Numbered from the stretch's first letter, positions 27,365-38,024 are shown. The stretch is DNA of 64,000 nt from Moraxella oculi (GCF_023336735.1 NZ_JAMBAQ010000001.1:124001-188000); one strand, 5' to 3'. Made by a program: numbers and translations. The notes: generated by a model from the sequence alone, not told the origin.

Positions 27365-28873
27365 ATGTCTGCACAGCGAGAAAGTTGGTCGACGCGCTCT
27401 GGATTTATTTTGGCTGCTATTGGTTCGGCAGTGGGCTTGGGAAATATTTGGCGTTTTCCTTATGTGTCGTATGAAAATGGTGGTGGCGCTTTCATCATTC
27501 CTTATCTGATCGCATTAGCGACAGCAGGTTTTCCTTTATTGTTTTTGGATTATACGATCGGTCAAAAATACCGTGGCGCACCTCCAACTGCTTATGGTCG
27601 TATGAAAAAATCTGCGGAGTTTGTGGGTTGGTGGCAAGTGCTTGTTTGTAGTGTCATTGGCATCTATTACGCATCAGTATTGAGTTGGGCGGGTCAATAC
27701 ACAATCTATGCTTTTAATCAGGCATGGGGTGGGGATGCTGAAAGCTTTTTTTATCATCAATATCTACAAAGGGGATCTGGCTTGGATTTTACCATCGTTC
27801 CTAGCTTGTTCATCATGCTTAGTGCAGTGTGGGCAATCGTATTATTCATCATGTATGGTGGCATCCGCAAGGGTGTTGAGATTGCCAATAAGATTTTCAT
27901 TCCGTTGCTGGTGGTGATGTTTCTTGTCATGGTGATTCAAGCGGTGCGTTTGCCTGGTGCTGCTGAAGGTCTTAATGCGTTGTTCACACCGAATTGGTCA
28001 ATGATGAAAGACCCAAAAGTTTGGCTTGCTGCATATGGACATGTGTTTTTTTCAATGTCGATTGGCTTTGGAGCCATGGTAACATATGCCTCTTATCTAA
28101 AGCGCAATGCCAACCTAACTGGATCAGGCTTGGTGGTGGGTTTTGCCAATTCATCGTTTGAAATTTTAGCAGGTTTGGGCATTTTCTCTGTGCTTGGTTT
28201 TATGGCAGTGGCATCTGGCAAGCCAGTCTCTGAAGTGGTTTCTGGAGGCATTGGTCTTGCTTTCGTGGCATTTCCAAAAATCATTTCAACCATGGGAGAT
28301 GCTGGCCCCATCATTGGTGTGCTATTTTTTACCTCGCTGTTTGTGGCAGGTCTGACTTCAATGGCGAGTATCATACAGGTGCCAATATCAGCAGTTGAAG
28401 ATAAATTTGGATGGTCGCATAAAAAAGCCGTGACTGTCATTGGTGGCATATCTGCAGCCATTTCAATTTTGCTGTTTTCCACAAAAACAGCACTGACCTT
28501 TGTTGATGTGATTGATCATTTTGCTAATAATATCGGCGTGGTATTTGGTGCCATTTTATCAATCATTTGGGTAACATGGTTAAATCGTGGGTTGTTGGAT
28601 CGTTTGATTCGCCATATTAACAGCATTTCTAGTTTTAAGCTGGGTGCAGGCTGGGTATTTGTTTTGACAATTGTTACCCCAATTTCACTCATCGCTGCGC
28701 TTTTTTTAAGCTTAAAATCACTATTGACAAAAGGTTATGGCGATTATGATTTCATGACGCAAGTCATCTTTGGTTGGGGTATGGTGGTATTTTTTGCCAT
28801 TGGAGGAATGATACTGACCAAACTAAAAGGTCATGTTTCGCATGATGAACTAAAAGGAGATTATCATGAATAA
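27365..28873 (+). CDS. Sodium-dependent amino-acid importer of the NSS (SNF) family, large subunit
   Basis: The 502-residue protein has about 12 membrane helices and the NSS signature SGFILAAIGSAVGLGNIWRF in its first helix, where the unwound glycine stretch binds substrate and sodium. NGGGAFIIPYL is also typical. The next gene overlaps its end by eight bases and encodes the small partner seen in MetP-MetS type methionine/alanine importers, so the likely cargo is a small neutral amino acid. A good ribosome site (AAGGAGAGG) precedes the start. Confidence 0.9.
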   Translation: MSAQRESWSTRSGFILAAIGSAVGLGNIWRFPYVSYENGGGAFIIPYLIALATAGFPLLFLDYTIGQKYRGAPPTAYGRMKKSAEFVGWWQVLVCSVIGIYYASVLSWAGQYTIYAFNQAWGGDAESFFYHQYLQRGSGLDFTIVPSLFIMLSAVWAIVLFIMYGGIRKGVEIANKIFIPLLVVMFLVMVIQAVRLPGAAEGLNALFTPNWSMMKDPKVWLAAYGHVFFSMSIGFGAMVTYASYLKRNANLTGSGLVVGFANSSFEILAGLGIFSVLGFMAVASGKPVSEVVSGGIGLAFVAFPKIISTMGDAGPIIGVLFFTSLFVAGLTSMASIIQVPISAVEDKFGWSHKKAVTVIGGISAAISILLFSTKTALTFVDVIDHFANNIGVVFGAILSIIWVTWLNRGLLDRLIRHINSISSFKLGAGWVFVLTIVTPISLIAALFLSLKSLLTKGYGDYDFMTQVIFGWGMVVFFAIGGMILTKLKGHVSHDELKGDYHE

Positions 28874-28991
28874 TACAGCAATGACATTAATGATTGTTGC
28901 ATTGGTCATTATTTGGGGTGGGCTGATCTTATCTTTCATCCATCTGCTTAACAACCCTGATATTGACATGGATCAGATACCAAATGAATGA
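28866..28991 (+). CDS. Small subunit of the NSS amino-acid importer (MetS-like)
   Basis: A 41-residue protein starting MNNTAMTLMIVALVIIWGG with one membrane helix (about 6-27), then SFIHLLNNPDIDMD. This matches the methionine/alanine importer small-subunit family (MetS), which is needed for transport by the large subunit in Corynebacterium. AAAGGAG lies before the start, inside the end of the large-subunit gene, and the two frames overlap by eight bases. Confidence 0.85.
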   Translation: MNNTAMTLMIVALVIIWGGLILSFIHLLNNPDIDMDQIPNE

Positions 28992-28998
28992 TGCCTTA

Positions 28999-29027
28999 AA
29001 AACACACATAGGCTTGGTGTGTGTTTT
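28999..29027 (+). terminator. Hairpin after the NSS importer operon
   Basis: Stem AAAACACACA (28999-29008) with TGTGTGTTTT (29018-29027), nine-base loop. The T tail is only four bases. Confidence 0.6.
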
Positions 29028-29088
29028 ACGCACTTGATTGATTATTATCTAAAAGGTCATTCGCATTGTCTTAACTGATACTAATGAT

Positions 29089-29126
29089 AAAAAAATAAGA
29101 CCATGGTAACTGGTCTTATTTTTTTT
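29089..29126. terminator. Bidirectional terminator between the NSS operon and lon
   Basis: AATAAGACCA (29094-29103) pairs with TGGTCTTATT (29111-29120); A and T runs extend the stem on both sides. It lies five bases beyond the lon stop codon and serves the two converging transcripts. Confidence 0.85.
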
Positions 29127-29130
29127 ATTG

Positions 29131-31545
29131 TCAGTTTCTTAAAGCATGTTCCTCACTGGGTGTGTTGAGTACAGGCGTTAAGGGTATGAGTGGTGCGATC
29201 AGTGCGGCTTGAAGCACTTCATCAATCGTCTCAACCGACTGAATTTTTAATCCTTCTTTGACATTATCGGGAATTTCTGCCAAATCTCGCTCATTGGACT
29301 TTGGTATTAAAACATGCTTAATACCACCTCGATGTGCTGCCAGCAGCTTTTCTTTTAGTCCGCCAATACGCAGCACCTTACCACGCAATGTTACCTCTCC
29401 TGTCATGGCAATGTCAGGGCGAATGGCAATGCCTGTGAATGCCGAAATGAGAGCGGTGGTCAGGGCGATGCCAGCAGAAGGACCATCTTTGGGTGTCGCA
29501 CCCTCTGGCATATGCACATGAATGTCGGTTTGTTTGATTTTGTCATGACTGATCCCAAAGCGTTTGCCATTCGCACGAGCGACACTCATGGCAGCACGAA
29601 TGGATTCTTTCATGACATCACCAAGGGAGCCTGTAAATATAAACTCTCCTTTGCCAGGCATCGTCGCAGTTTCAATGGTGAGTAATTCCCCACCTACCGA
29701 AGTCCACGCCAAACCTGTGATGCGGCCGATCTCTGGTTCTTTTTCAGCAAGACCGTAGTCAAATGGTTTGACACCTAAATAATCAGCGATGTTGTCATTT
29801 GTCAAGGTGATTTTTTTGATGACGGTGCCTTGTTTTGGTTTAACGCCATAAGTTTCGACTTGCGAGCGTACAGCCTTGCGACTGATTTTGTTAATCTCAC
29901 GCTCCAAATTACGCACGCCTGCCTCGCGCGTGTAATGGCGAATGATGGTTGTGATGGCTTCATCACTGATATTTAGCTCTTTTGCACCAATGCCATTTTG
30001 TTCAAGTGCTTTTGGAGTCAGATATTTTTTTGCGATTGAAAGTTTTTCGTCTTCAGTATATCCTGGCAGTCTGATGACTTCCATGCGATCAAGTAGTGCT
30101 GGCGGAATGTCCATGCTGTTGGCGGTGCAAATAAACATCACCTCAGACAAGTCTAAATCCAAGTCAAGATAATGATCGTTAAAACTGTTATTTTGAGAAG
30201 GATCAAGTACTTCAAGCAAGGCGGATGCTGGATCCCCGCGGAAATCCTGTGCCATCTTATCAATTTCATCAAGCAAAAATAGCGGGTTTTTAACTTCGAC
30301 CTTGGCAAGGCTTTGTACAATCTTGCCAGGCATGGCTCCGATGTAGGTGCGACGATGCCCTCGAATTTCTGCTTCATCACGCACTCCGCCCAGTGCCATA
30401 CGAACAAACTTACGCCCTGTGGCCTTGGCAATGGATTCACCCAATGATGTTTTTCCAACACCTGGAGGGCCAACTAAGCATAAGATTGGGCCACGCATTT
30501 TTTTGACTCGAGATTGCACGGCCAAATATTCTAAAATGCGGTCTTTAACATCGTTCAGACCATAGTGATCTTGATCTAAAATGCCTTTGGCTTTCTTTAA
30601 ATTGATGGAAGATTTACTTTTTTTATTCCACGGCGTGTCTAAAATCCACTCCACATAACCACGCACGACAGACGCTTCTGATGAGTTTGATGGCATTTGT
30701 TTGAGTTTTTTAAACTCATTGGTTGCTTTTTTACGCACATCATCAGGCAAGTCGGCCTCTTTTAGGCGTTTTTCCAATTCGCCATCTTCATCATCAGCAC
30801 CGTCATTCAAATCAGACAGTTCAGATTTGATGGCTTTCATTTTTTCATTTAGGAAGTACTCACGCTGATTGTTTTCCATTTGCTTACGAACAGTGTCCTG
30901 TAATTCGTGTTCTAAGCTACGCTCGGCCTTATTATTGGTAAAAAACTCCGTCAACGCTTGGTAATGAGCCATGATGTCATCATTTTCAAGGAGGTTTTGT
31001 TTGTTCTCCAGCTTCATAGAAACACGAGTTGCAATGAAATAGATGAGTTCTAACAGAGAGTCAATTCGCTTAGCGACACGGAAGATTTCTCTGCCGTTGC
31101 GTAGCGTTGTTTCAGCATATTCATTAAAAAATTCAAGCAAGATGGCGCGGTGTGCTTCATTTTCATCATCTGATAAAGGGTTGATGATGGGAGATTGATG
31201 AAAGGTTGCCATCAATGATTCATCAATGTCATCAATTTTGACCCGATACAAACCTTCTATCAGTACTTTTAGGCAATCATCATTTTCATGAGGCATGGTA
31301 CTGATGATGCGACATACCGTGCCGTATTCATACAAATTGTCAGTGTCAATGTCTTCTGATAGCGAGTCTTTTTGTGAGACAACCAAGATTTGCTCATGAA
31401 AGTCATCTTGGGCATTTTTTATGGCTTTGATGGACTGTTCTCTGCCTACGAATAATGCAATCTGCATGTGTGGATAGACAACCACATCTCTTACTGCCAA
31501 TAATGGCAGAAAATTTTGGGCGGTATTTAGGACTTCATCAGTCAT
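29131..31545 (-). CDS. lon: ATP-dependent protease Lon
   Basis: Lon degrades misfolded and selected regulatory proteins in the cytoplasm. The 804-residue protein has the N-terminal substrate domain (LPLLAVRDVVVYPHM), a coiled linker, an AAA+ module with Walker A GPPGVGKTSLG and Walker B FLLDEIDKM, and the protease domain with the catalytic serine in KDGPSAGIALT and a lysine further on. AAAGGAGCG precedes the ATG. Length compares with 784 in E. coli. clpX and hupB, often adjacent, are not here. Confidence 0.96.
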   Translation of the reverse strand: MTDEVLNTAQNFLPLLAVRDVVVYPHMQIALFVGREQSIKAIKNAQDDFHEQILVVSQKDSLSEDIDTDNLYEYGTVCRIISTMPHENDDCLKVLIEGLYRVKIDDIDESLMATFHQSPIINPLSDDENEAHRAILLEFFNEYAETTLRNGREIFRVAKRIDSLLELIYFIATRVSMKLENKQNLLENDDIMAHYQALTEFFTNNKAERSLEHELQDTVRKQMENNQREYFLNEKMKAIKSELSDLNDGADDEDGELEKRLKEADLPDDVRKKATNEFKKLKQMPSNSSEASVVRGYVEWILDTPWNKKSKSSINLKKAKGILDQDHYGLNDVKDRILEYLAVQSRVKKMRGPILCLVGPPGVGKTSLGESIAKATGRKFVRMALGGVRDEAEIRGHRRTYIGAMPGKIVQSLAKVEVKNPLFLLDEIDKMAQDFRGDPASALLEVLDPSQNNSFNDHYLDLDLDLSEVMFICTANSMDIPPALLDRMEVIRLPGYTEDEKLSIAKKYLTPKALEQNGIGAKELNISDEAITTIIRHYTREAGVRNLEREINKISRKAVRSQVETYGVKPKQGTVIKKITLTNDNIADYLGVKPFDYGLAEKEPEIGRITGLAWTSVGGELLTIETATMPGKGEFIFTGSLGDVMKESIRAAMSVARANGKRFGISHDKIKQTDIHVHMPEGATPKDGPSAGIALTTALISAFTGIAIRPDIAMTGEVTLRGKVLRIGGLKEKLLAAHRGGIKHVLIPKSNERDLAEIPDNVKEGLKIQSVETIDEVLQAALIAPLIPLTPVLNTPSEEHALRN

Positions 31546-31791
31546 GAAGCGCTCCTTTTTTTAAGTTATTTTTTGTGTTTATGATTTATGGTGGTGTTTG
31601 TCATAAAATGCAAGTGTTGGAATGGACTTTTATGCAAATACTAAGATATTTTTTTAATAAAATAGTTAAATATTGTCAAGGGTTATGAAGTTCCTGCCTT
31701 GTGGTCATGGTGAGTGCTGATAAAATTGATGGTGATCAATATACCTATGCCAAAATCAGCGTCATTGCCATATGATTTCATGATAGAAATA

Positions 31792-31828
31792 AAAAAACAA
31801 GACCGCTGATGTAGAGGTCTTGTTTTTT
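31792..31828 (-). terminator. Terminator of rpmB-rpmG
   Basis: Stem AAAAAACAAGACC (31792-31804) with GGTCTTGTTTTTT (31816-31828), 11-base loop, 15 bases after the rpmG stop. A and T runs on both sides. The rest of the gap up to lon (31546-31791) holds the lon promoter region and no gene that I can see. Confidence 0.85.
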
Positions 31829-31842
31829 ATTCAAAAGAGGGC

Positions 31843-31998
31843 TTATTTGATTTTAGCTTCTTTGAATAGAACATGTTGGCGAATTTTTGGATCAAATTTT
31901 TTGATTTCCATTTTGCCAGGCATGGTACGCTTATTTTTGGTAGTAGTATAGAAATAACCAGTACCAGCGGTAGAAACTAGCTTAATTTTATCTCTCAT
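31843..31998 (-). CDS. rpmG: 50S ribosomal protein L33
   Basis: A 51-residue basic protein reading [20 protein letters not shown] and ending [10 protein letters not shown], the normal length and sequence pattern of bacterial L33. It is of the cysteine-free type, lacking the zinc-binding CxxC pairs. An AAGGATACG site precedes the start. It lies 38 bases behind rpmB, the common L28-L33 operon. Confidence 0.95.
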   Translation of the reverse strand: MRDKIKLVSTAGTGYFYTTTKNKRTMPGKMEIKKFDPKIRQHVLFKEAKIK

Positions 31999-32036
31999 TG
32001 TCGTATCCTTAAAAATAGTCTTCGTGAAAATCTAGA

Positions 32037-32273
32037 TCAGATTTTTTGACCTTGTGCACGCAAATCAGCAAGAACTTTATCAATGCCGTGTTTATCAATG
32101 ATGCGCATACCTTTAGATGATACACGAAGGCGTACGAAACGATTTTCTGACTCTACCCAAAAACGATGGTTGTGTAGATTTGGCAAAAAACGACGACGAG
32201 TTTTGTTATTGGCGTGTGATACATTGTTACCCACTAACGGGCGTTTTCCAGTCACTTGACATACGCGAGACAT
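32037..32273 (-). CDS. rpmB: 50S ribosomal protein L28
   Basis: A 78-residue protein starting [20 protein letters not shown] with the family pattern [18 protein letters not shown]. Length equals E. coli L28. First gene of the rpmB-rpmG operon, read from a consensus-like promoter at 32454-32482. Confidence 0.96.
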   Translation of the reverse strand: MSRVCQVTGKRPLVGNNVSHANNKTRRRFLPNLHNHRFWVESENRFVRLRVSSKGMRIIDKHGIDKVLADLRAQGQKI

Positions 32274-32453
32274 GGTGAACTCCTAATAAAACATGGCACG
32301 GATATTGAGCGGTATCGGTTGTGCCGTTTGGGCAAGGTGTCTTAAAAATGGTATGGACATGACACAGATTTGACCAAACTATCAAGTTGCACCATTCTTT
32401 TTTGTTGTTAAAGGCGACAACAAGCAAGAAATGGCAGAAAAATTAAAGCTCAA

Positions 32454-32482
32454 ATTATAGATGAAATCCGCCAATATTTCAA
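32454..32482 (-). promoter_or_regulatory. Sigma-70 promoter of rpmB-rpmG
   Basis: On the minus strand TTGAAA (32482-32477) and TATAAT (32459-32454) are 17 bases apart, close to consensus, about 180 bases before the rpmB start. Confidence 0.75.
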
Positions 32483-32521
32483 GCAAATTTTCATAAAATG
32501 GGCGATTATTGTTAAAAACAA

Positions 32522-32863
32522 TCATCGTGCTAAAATAGCATTCGTTGACATATGAAAGCCTTGCCAGCCGTAATGCATGAAATTGCGAATGTTGGCATGA
32601 TCTGTGCCATCAGGATTATTCAGTACGGACTGGTAATGTTCAGCAAACAGCTTTAAGGTATCTGACTGGTTAAGACCATGTTGTTTGGCCAGACTAAATA
32701 CCTTAGCAGAGTTTTCATTAACACCAGCCTCGTTCACCAATTCGCCATTTTGAAATTTGGTTCTCGTGTAGATATGGTTATTATCAATAAAAGCAATAAC
32801 ATCAGAGAACTGCAATTTTCCTGATTCAATGCCGTGAAGTAATGCTGAGATGCTTATTGTCAT
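32522..32863 (-). CDS. HopJ-family protein of unknown function
   Basis: A 113-residue protein with the pattern of the HopJ family (PF08888): INNxH-like VIAFIDNNHIYTRTKFQNG, NENSAKVFSLAKQHGL, and DGTDHANIRNFMHYGWQGF. The family was named after a Pseudomonas type III effector candidate, but most members are found in bacteria without such secretion systems and are probably ordinary cytoplasmic proteins. No secretion genes occur in this window. It lies between csrA and rpmB, 24 bases after csrA. Confidence 0.8.
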   Translation of the reverse strand: MTISISALLHGIESGKLQFSDVIAFIDNNHIYTRTKFQNGELVNEAGVNENSAKVFSLAKQHGLNQSDTLKLFAEHYQSVLNNPDGTDHANIRNFMHYGWQGFHMSTNAILAR

Positions 32864-32887
32864 GATTGTATCTAAGATTAAAATGGC

Positions 32888-33136
32888 TTATCTGTTGAAA
32901 TAGTCGTCATCATCAAATGATGGTGGTGCAAAATTTCCTTGTTCAAGGTGGCTCATGTGTGCTTGCATTGTGCGTTCGTGCTGAATGCGTTGATAAATTT
33001 CTTCACGGTGTACCGCAATGTCTTTTGGGGCATTGACACCAAGTCTTACTTGATTGCCTTTGACACCAAGTACAGTCACACTGACTTCATCACCAATCAT
33101 TAAAGTCTCACCGACACGACGAGTTAGGATTAGCAT
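32888..33136 (-). CDS. csrA: Carbon storage regulator CsrA (RsmA)
   Basis: CsrA is a dimeric RNA-binding protein that represses or stabilises mRNAs by binding GGA motifs near ribosome sites. The 82-residue protein begins [16 protein letters not shown], with the RNA-contacting Leu4, Arg6 and Arg44 ([11 protein letters not shown]) present. It has an acidic tail ending [10 protein letters not shown], about 20 residues beyond E. coli CsrA (61). ATG 33136 is chosen because AAGGAG precedes it and homology starts there. The alaS-lysC-csrA order is that of Pseudomonadales. Confidence 0.95.
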   Translation of the reverse strand: MLILTRRVGETLMIGDEVSVTVLGVKGNQVRLGVNAPKDIAVHREEIYQRIQHERTMQAHMSHLEQGNFAPPSFDDDDYFNR

Positions 33137-33294
33137 AATCGCTCCTTGCATGAATCTGCAGTAAAATAAAAACCCAAAAAAATAAATACCCAAGTTGATA
33201 TTATAAAACGCCTTGGGTATTTTGTCAGCAAGTTTTGGAATGAGTTGTGTAGATTTTTTGTATTAAAAATTTACAAGAATGCAAGTCGATAAAG

Positions 33295-34581
33295 TTATAG
33301 ACCAGCGACTTTACTCTCACCGTCTTTGCGATCCAAACCAAAAGCAGTGTGTAGGGACTTAACCGCTTTTTCAAGATGCTGCTCTTGAATCAGGACGGAC
33401 ACTTTAATTTCTGAAGTTGAAATCATTTGTAAATTGATGTTTTCAGATGCTAATGTGTCAAACATTTTGCTTGCCACGCCTGCATGTGAACGCATGCCGA
33501 CACCTACGATGGATACTTTTACGACTTTGTCATCACCGATGATTTGGGTGGCGTTGATGTCATCTTTGACCTTTTCGGTGAGGATTTTTAGTGCTTTATC
33601 ATAATCACCACGAGGCACGGTAAAGCTAAAATCAGTAACGCCGTTTTCTGCGATATTTTGTATGATCATATCCACTTCAATATTGGCAGCGCCGATAGGG
33701 CTTAAAATGGCAGAGGCAATGCCTGGGCGATCAGGCACGCCCAATAAAGAAATTTTGGCTTCATCACGGTTAAAGGCAATGCCTGAGATTACAGCGCGTT
33801 CCATGTCATCTCCTTCGTCAACGGTAATTAAAGTACCGACATTTTGTTTAAAATCTTCATCAAAAGCACCATCAGTACCTTCATCAAAACTTGACAGCAC
33901 TCGTAAAGGCACTTTGTATTTGCCTGCAAACTCTACCGAACGAATTTGCAATACTTTTGAACCAAGAGATGCCATTTCTAGCATTTCTTCAAAAGTGATT
34001 TTTGAGAGTTTTTTGGCTTTTGAGGTAACTCGTGGATCGGTGGTGTAAACACCGTCCACATCGGTGTATATTTGGCATTCATCAGCACCAATGGCAGCGG
34101 CAATCGCAACACCTGTTGTGTCCGAGCCACCACGACCAAGAGTGGTTAGATCATTGTGTTTATTCACACCTTGAAAGCCTGCGATGATCAGTACTTTGCC
34201 TTCACCAAGCTCTTGTTTTAGATTGTCTGCGTCAATGTGTTCAATGCGTGCTTTGGTATGAGTTTCGTCTGTTTTGATGGCGACTTGGCGACCGGTCATT
34301 GATTTGGCATTTACGCCAAGATCTTTTAGGGCCATGGCAAGTAGGGCGATAGAAACCTGTTCTCCAGTAGCAACCATTTGATCATATTCGCGCACATCTG
34401 GATCATTGCTGATTTCACGAGCCAGAGCAATCAGTCGGTTCGTCTCGCCGCTCATGGCAGAGACGACCACCACCACTTGATGACCGTGATCGTGCCAACG
34501 CTTGACACGAGCCGCAACATTTTTGATACGGCTGGTATTACCCATAGAAGTTCCGCCGTATTTTTGTACGATTAACGCCAT
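33295..34581 (-). CDS. lysC: Aspartate kinase
   Basis: Aspartate kinase phosphorylates aspartate, the entry step to lysine, threonine, methionine and diaminopimelate. The 428-residue protein starts LIVQKYGGTSMG (ATP site), has GRGGSDTTGVAIAA and YTDVDGVYTTDPR in the catalytic domain, and two ACT domains at the C-terminus (about 265-420, with GVPDRPGIASAIL and GVGMRSHAGVASKMF) for feedback control by amino acids. It lies between alaS and csrA. Confidence 0.95.
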   Translation of the reverse strand: MALIVQKYGGTSMGNTSRIKNVAARVKRWHDHGHQVVVVVSAMSGETNRLIALAREISNDPDVREYDQMVATGEQVSIALLAMALKDLGVNAKSMTGRQVAIKTDETHTKARIEHIDADNLKQELGEGKVLIIAGFQGVNKHNDLTTLGRGGSDTTGVAIAAAIGADECQIYTDVDGVYTTDPRVTSKAKKLSKITFEEMLEMASLGSKVLQIRSVEFAGKYKVPLRVLSSFDEGTDGAFDEDFKQNVGTLITVDEGDDMERAVISGIAFNRDEAKISLLGVPDRPGIASAILSPIGAANIEVDMIIQNIAENGVTDFSFTVPRGDYDKALKILTEKVKDDINATQIIGDDKVVKVSIVGVGMRSHAGVASKMFDTLASENINLQMISTSEIKVSVLIQEQHLEKAVKSLHTAFGLDRKDGESKVAGL

Positions 34582-34765
34582 TTGTGTTTACCTTTTGTTA
34601 AAAAATGGTAGAAAACCCAAAGGTTGTGAATAAGAATTGGCAGATTATAACCCAATTGGTTGTTAAAATAAACGACAGATTGGGTCATAAAGTTGCTAAA
34701 CGACCAGGCAATCATCATTTGGCATGACAAAAGCCTGGTCAAGGTTGAAATATTCATGCGGCCTA

Positions 34766-37432
34766 TTACGACAAAGCATTGAATAAATCATCTTGTAGAT
34801 TTGTCAATACTTTATCCAAATTTGCCACATCATTAGCACCGCCTTGGGCGAAATCTGGTTTACCCCCACCTTTGCCATCAAGGCTTTGACATAAGTTTTT
34901 GATGATGTCGCCTGCTTTTACCTTGGCGGTCAACTCTTTGCCCACGCTTGTGGTGAGTGCGATTTTGCCATCTGACACACTTGCCAAGACCACCACGCCG
35001 TTATGCAGCTTGGATTTGAGGTCGTCTGCCAAGCTTCTTAGGCTTTTGGCGTCCATGTTATCCACTTTGGCGATGAGTACAGGCACGCCTGCAATATCAA
35101 CGGTCTTGTCCATTAAGGATTTGGCTTCAAAACTGGCAAGTTTTTGGGTGAGTTTTTCAATGTGTTTGTCTGAATCTTTCACTTTTTCAGTCAAAACAAG
35201 CACACGCTCCAAAACTTCTTCTCGTTTGGCTTTAAATTCTTGGGTAAGGGTGTTTAGTACTTTTTCGCCTGCTTGAATGTATCGCAACGCCCCAAGTCCT
35301 GTCAAAGCTTCAATACGGCGAACGCCTGATGAAATACCGCTTTCAGAGACGATTTTAAATAACCCAATATCGCCTGTTTGTTTGATGTGAATACCGCCAC
35401 ACAATTCAATAGAAAAAGCACTTTGGTCGGCATTTTTGCCCATTGTAAGTACTCGTACCACATCGCCATATTTTTCACCAAACAACGCCATCGCTCCTTT
35501 TGTCTTAGCGTCATTGATGTTCATATATTCAATCAACACAGTGTCGTTTTGGGCGATTTTTTCATTAACAATCGTCTCAATTTGAATGAGTTCTTCATCG
35601 CTGATTGGCTTGTCATAAGAAAAATCAAAACGCAGCAACTGGCTGGATACCAACGAGCCTTTTTGTGCCACGCCATTGCCTAAGACTTGTTGTAAACTGG
35701 CGTGCAGCAGATGAGTGGCAGAGTGGTTTTTGGCACTGTCAAGACGAACATCGCCACGCACTTCTGACAGTGCGTTTTGATTTGTGTTAATTTTGCCCAT
35801 TGCCACACGCCCATAATGGATGATGCCTGCACCTGATTTTTGTGTGTCTTCTACCACAAACACGCCTGTGGCGGTGGTCATCTGCCCAATCTCACCCACT
35901 TGACCACCACTTTCGGCATAAAAGGGCGTTTGGTCAAGCACCACCACGCCTTCATCACCTTCAATCAGCGTATCCACCGCTTTGCCGTCTGCAAACAGTT
36001 GTAAAATTTGCCCATCGGCGTGTAGTTGTTCATAGCCCACAAATTTGCTTGGCGTCTCCACTTTAATCAAGTTGGTATAATCAATGCCAAATTTGCCTGC
36101 TTCACGGGCACGCTCACGCTGGATTTCCATTTCTTTTTCAAAGCCGTCTTCATCGATATCGATTTTGCGTTCACGAGCAATGTCGGCAGTCAAGTCAACT
36201 GGAAATCCATAGGTGTCGTAGAGTTTAAAGACGGTCTTGCCATCAAGTGTTGATCCATTTTCAAGTTTGTTTAACTCACCTGACAACAAACGCAAGCCTT
36301 GTGCTAGGGTTTTGGCAAATTGCTCTTCTTCTTTTTGAATGACAGCTTGGATTTCTGCTTGTTGTTCAACCAGCTGTGGATAAGCACCGCCCATCTGCTC
36401 TACCAATGCAGGGACGATTTGGTAGAGAAAGCTGTCGGTTGCTCCAAGCTTATTGCCGTGGCGAACCGCTCGGCGAATGATGCGACGCAACACATATCCA
36501 CGCCCTTCATTGCTTGGACGAACACCATCAGCAATCAAAAATGCCACCGAGCGGATGTGGTCAGCAAGCACTTTTAGGGATGGCTCATCTTGCACATTGG
36601 TGTCTTGTGGTAAGTTGATGATGTCTTTGGCATGATTCATCAAATGCACAAAAGTACCCGTTTCGTAATTGCTATGCACGCCTTGCATGATGGCAGATAT
36701 GCGTTCTAGCCCCATTCCTGTGTCTACGCTTGGGGCGGGTAGTCGCTCCATCGTACCGTCTTTTTGGCGGTTAAACTGCATAAACACATTATTCCAAATC
36801 TCTACAAATCGGTCGCCATCTTCTTCAGGCGTGCCAGGCAGTCCACCCCAGATGTGTTCGCCGTGATCATAAAACACTTCCGTACAAGGACCGCAAGGAC
36901 CTGTGTCGCCCATTGCCCAAAAGTTATCTGATTGATAAGCACCGCCTTTGTTGTCGCCAATGCGAATGATGCGATCGGTGGATAAGCCCACCTCTTTATG
37001 CCAAATGTCAAAGGCTTCATCGTCGGTATGATAGACGGTAACATATAGGCGGTCTTTGGGCAGGGCAAGCCATTGTTCTGAGGTTAAAAACTCCCAAGCA
37101 AAAATGATGGCGTCTTTTTTGAAATAATCGCCAAAGCTAAAATTGCCCAACATCTCAAAAAAAGTATGATGGCGAGCGGTGTAGCCGACATTGTCAAGGT
37201 CGTTGTGCTTGCCTCCTGCACGCACGCATTTTTGTGAGGTTACCGCACGAGTGTAGTCTCTTTTTTCCAAGCCTAAAAAGGTATCTTTGAATTGATTCAT
37301 ACCTGCATTGGTGAATAGTAAGGTTGGATCATTGTGCGGGACAAGCGAGCTTGAGGGTACAGGCGTGTGTCCTTTTGAGGTAAAAAAATCAATAAACGCT
37401 TGACGCACTTCATTAAGTTGCATTGTTTTCAT
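34766..37432 (-). CDS. alaS: Alanyl-tRNA synthetase
   Basis: AlaRS charges tRNA-Ala and clears mischarged serine and glycine. From the ATG at 37432 it has 888 residues. It shows the class II catalytic core ([20 protein letters not shown] in the first 60 residues), the editing domain with zinc-binding HSATHLLH and [13 protein letters not shown], and the C-terminal domain ending in [11 protein letters not shown]. An AGGA six bases before this ATG supports the start; another ATG lies three codons on. Confidence 0.96.
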   Translation of the reverse strand: MKTMQLNEVRQAFIDFFTSKGHTPVPSSSLVPHNDPTLLFTNAGMNQFKDTFLGLEKRDYTRAVTSQKCVRAGGKHNDLDNVGYTARHHTFFEMLGNFSFGDYFKKDAIIFAWEFLTSEQWLALPKDRLYVTVYHTDDEAFDIWHKEVGLSTDRIIRIGDNKGGAYQSDNFWAMGDTGPCGPCTEVFYDHGEHIWGGLPGTPEEDGDRFVEIWNNVFMQFNRQKDGTMERLPAPSVDTGMGLERISAIMQGVHSNYETGTFVHLMNHAKDIINLPQDTNVQDEPSLKVLADHIRSVAFLIADGVRPSNEGRGYVLRRIIRRAVRHGNKLGATDSFLYQIVPALVEQMGGAYPQLVEQQAEIQAVIQKEEEQFAKTLAQGLRLLSGELNKLENGSTLDGKTVFKLYDTYGFPVDLTADIARERKIDIDEDGFEKEMEIQRERAREAGKFGIDYTNLIKVETPSKFVGYEQLHADGQILQLFADGKAVDTLIEGDEGVVVLDQTPFYAESGGQVGEIGQMTTATGVFVVEDTQKSGAGIIHYGRVAMGKINTNQNALSEVRGDVRLDSAKNHSATHLLHASLQQVLGNGVAQKGSLVSSQLLRFDFSYDKPISDEELIQIETIVNEKIAQNDTVLIEYMNINDAKTKGAMALFGEKYGDVVRVLTMGKNADQSAFSIELCGGIHIKQTGDIGLFKIVSESGISSGVRRIEALTGLGALRYIQAGEKVLNTLTQEFKAKREEVLERVLVLTEKVKDSDKHIEKLTQKLASFEAKSLMDKTVDIAGVPVLIAKVDNMDAKSLRSLADDLKSKLHNGVVVLASVSDGKIALTTSVGKELTAKVKAGDIIKNLCQSLDGKGGGKPDFAQGGANDVANLDKVLTNLQDDLFNALS

Positions 37433-37718
37433 AAAAAATCCTATGCTGATATTGGCAAATCTCAATCAGATTGCTTGATTGTGGGCAATGTTAACATGTC
37501 AATAAATGGGTTGCATTGCATGATTAAAACAATGAATGAAAATGTTTAATTTTAGCATAAAAATCATTAAATATCAGGATATCCATAGAAAATTACGCAA
37601 TTTTTTGATCATTTGTAAAAACCCTAAAATATTTAAGGGATTTTTTGTAAAAACACTTAACATTTTGGCAAAAAAGTTGTATAAATATATCATTCCACAC
37701 AATCAATGGGGTATTAAG

Positions 37719-37934
37719 ATGAACTTACCATTATTTAGTGCAATTTTTTCAATCGCTTTTACAGTAACCATTGGCATCTTAATGATTGTTGCTTTTGTTA
37801 CTGGCTTTGATAAGGCGGTGCATATTGTTGGTGCGGTGGTTGTTGGTGCGTTGATCAGCTTGCCAGTGGCGATGATTGTTACTAAGAAGGCCAGTGCGTT
37901 GACAAGTGATGACAACCCATCGTCAAAAGCGTGA
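37719..37934 (+). CDS. Small two-helix membrane protein, function unknown
   Basis: A 71-residue protein with two hydrophobic segments (about 5-28 and 33-55) separated by GFDKAVH and a polar C-terminal tail (SDDNPSSKA). It has the look of short two-helix proteins widely present in proteobacteria and sometimes misnamed CTP synthetase. The start at 37719 is preferred because GGGG precedes it and the upstream frame is AT-rich and lysine-heavy. A terminator follows. Confidence 0.6.
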   Translation: MNLPLFSAIFSIAFTVTIGILMIVAFVTGFDKAVHIVGAVVVGALISLPVAMIVTKKASALTSDDNPSSKA

Positions 37935-37989
37935 TTAAGCAAGTTGTGCTTTTTGACTCAATGATGCCACTTTTTTTGGATTTGTTTTA

Positions 37990-38024
37990 AAAAATCACCG
38001 CCAACTTTGACGGTGATTTTTAAT
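37990..38024. terminator. Terminator between the small membrane gene and purB
   Basis: AAAAATCACCG (37990-38000) pairs with CGGTGATTTTT (38011-38021) around a ten-base loop; it can serve both converging genes. Confidence 0.85.

Noticed and set aside
28093..28482. Minus-strand frame within the NSS transporter
   Set aside because: Lies opposite strongly conserved transmembrane codons; no start signal.
32522..32863. HopJ-like protein as a type III secreted effector
   Set aside because: The family name is historical; no secretion or chaperone genes nearby, and the gene sits among csrA and ribosomal protein genes.
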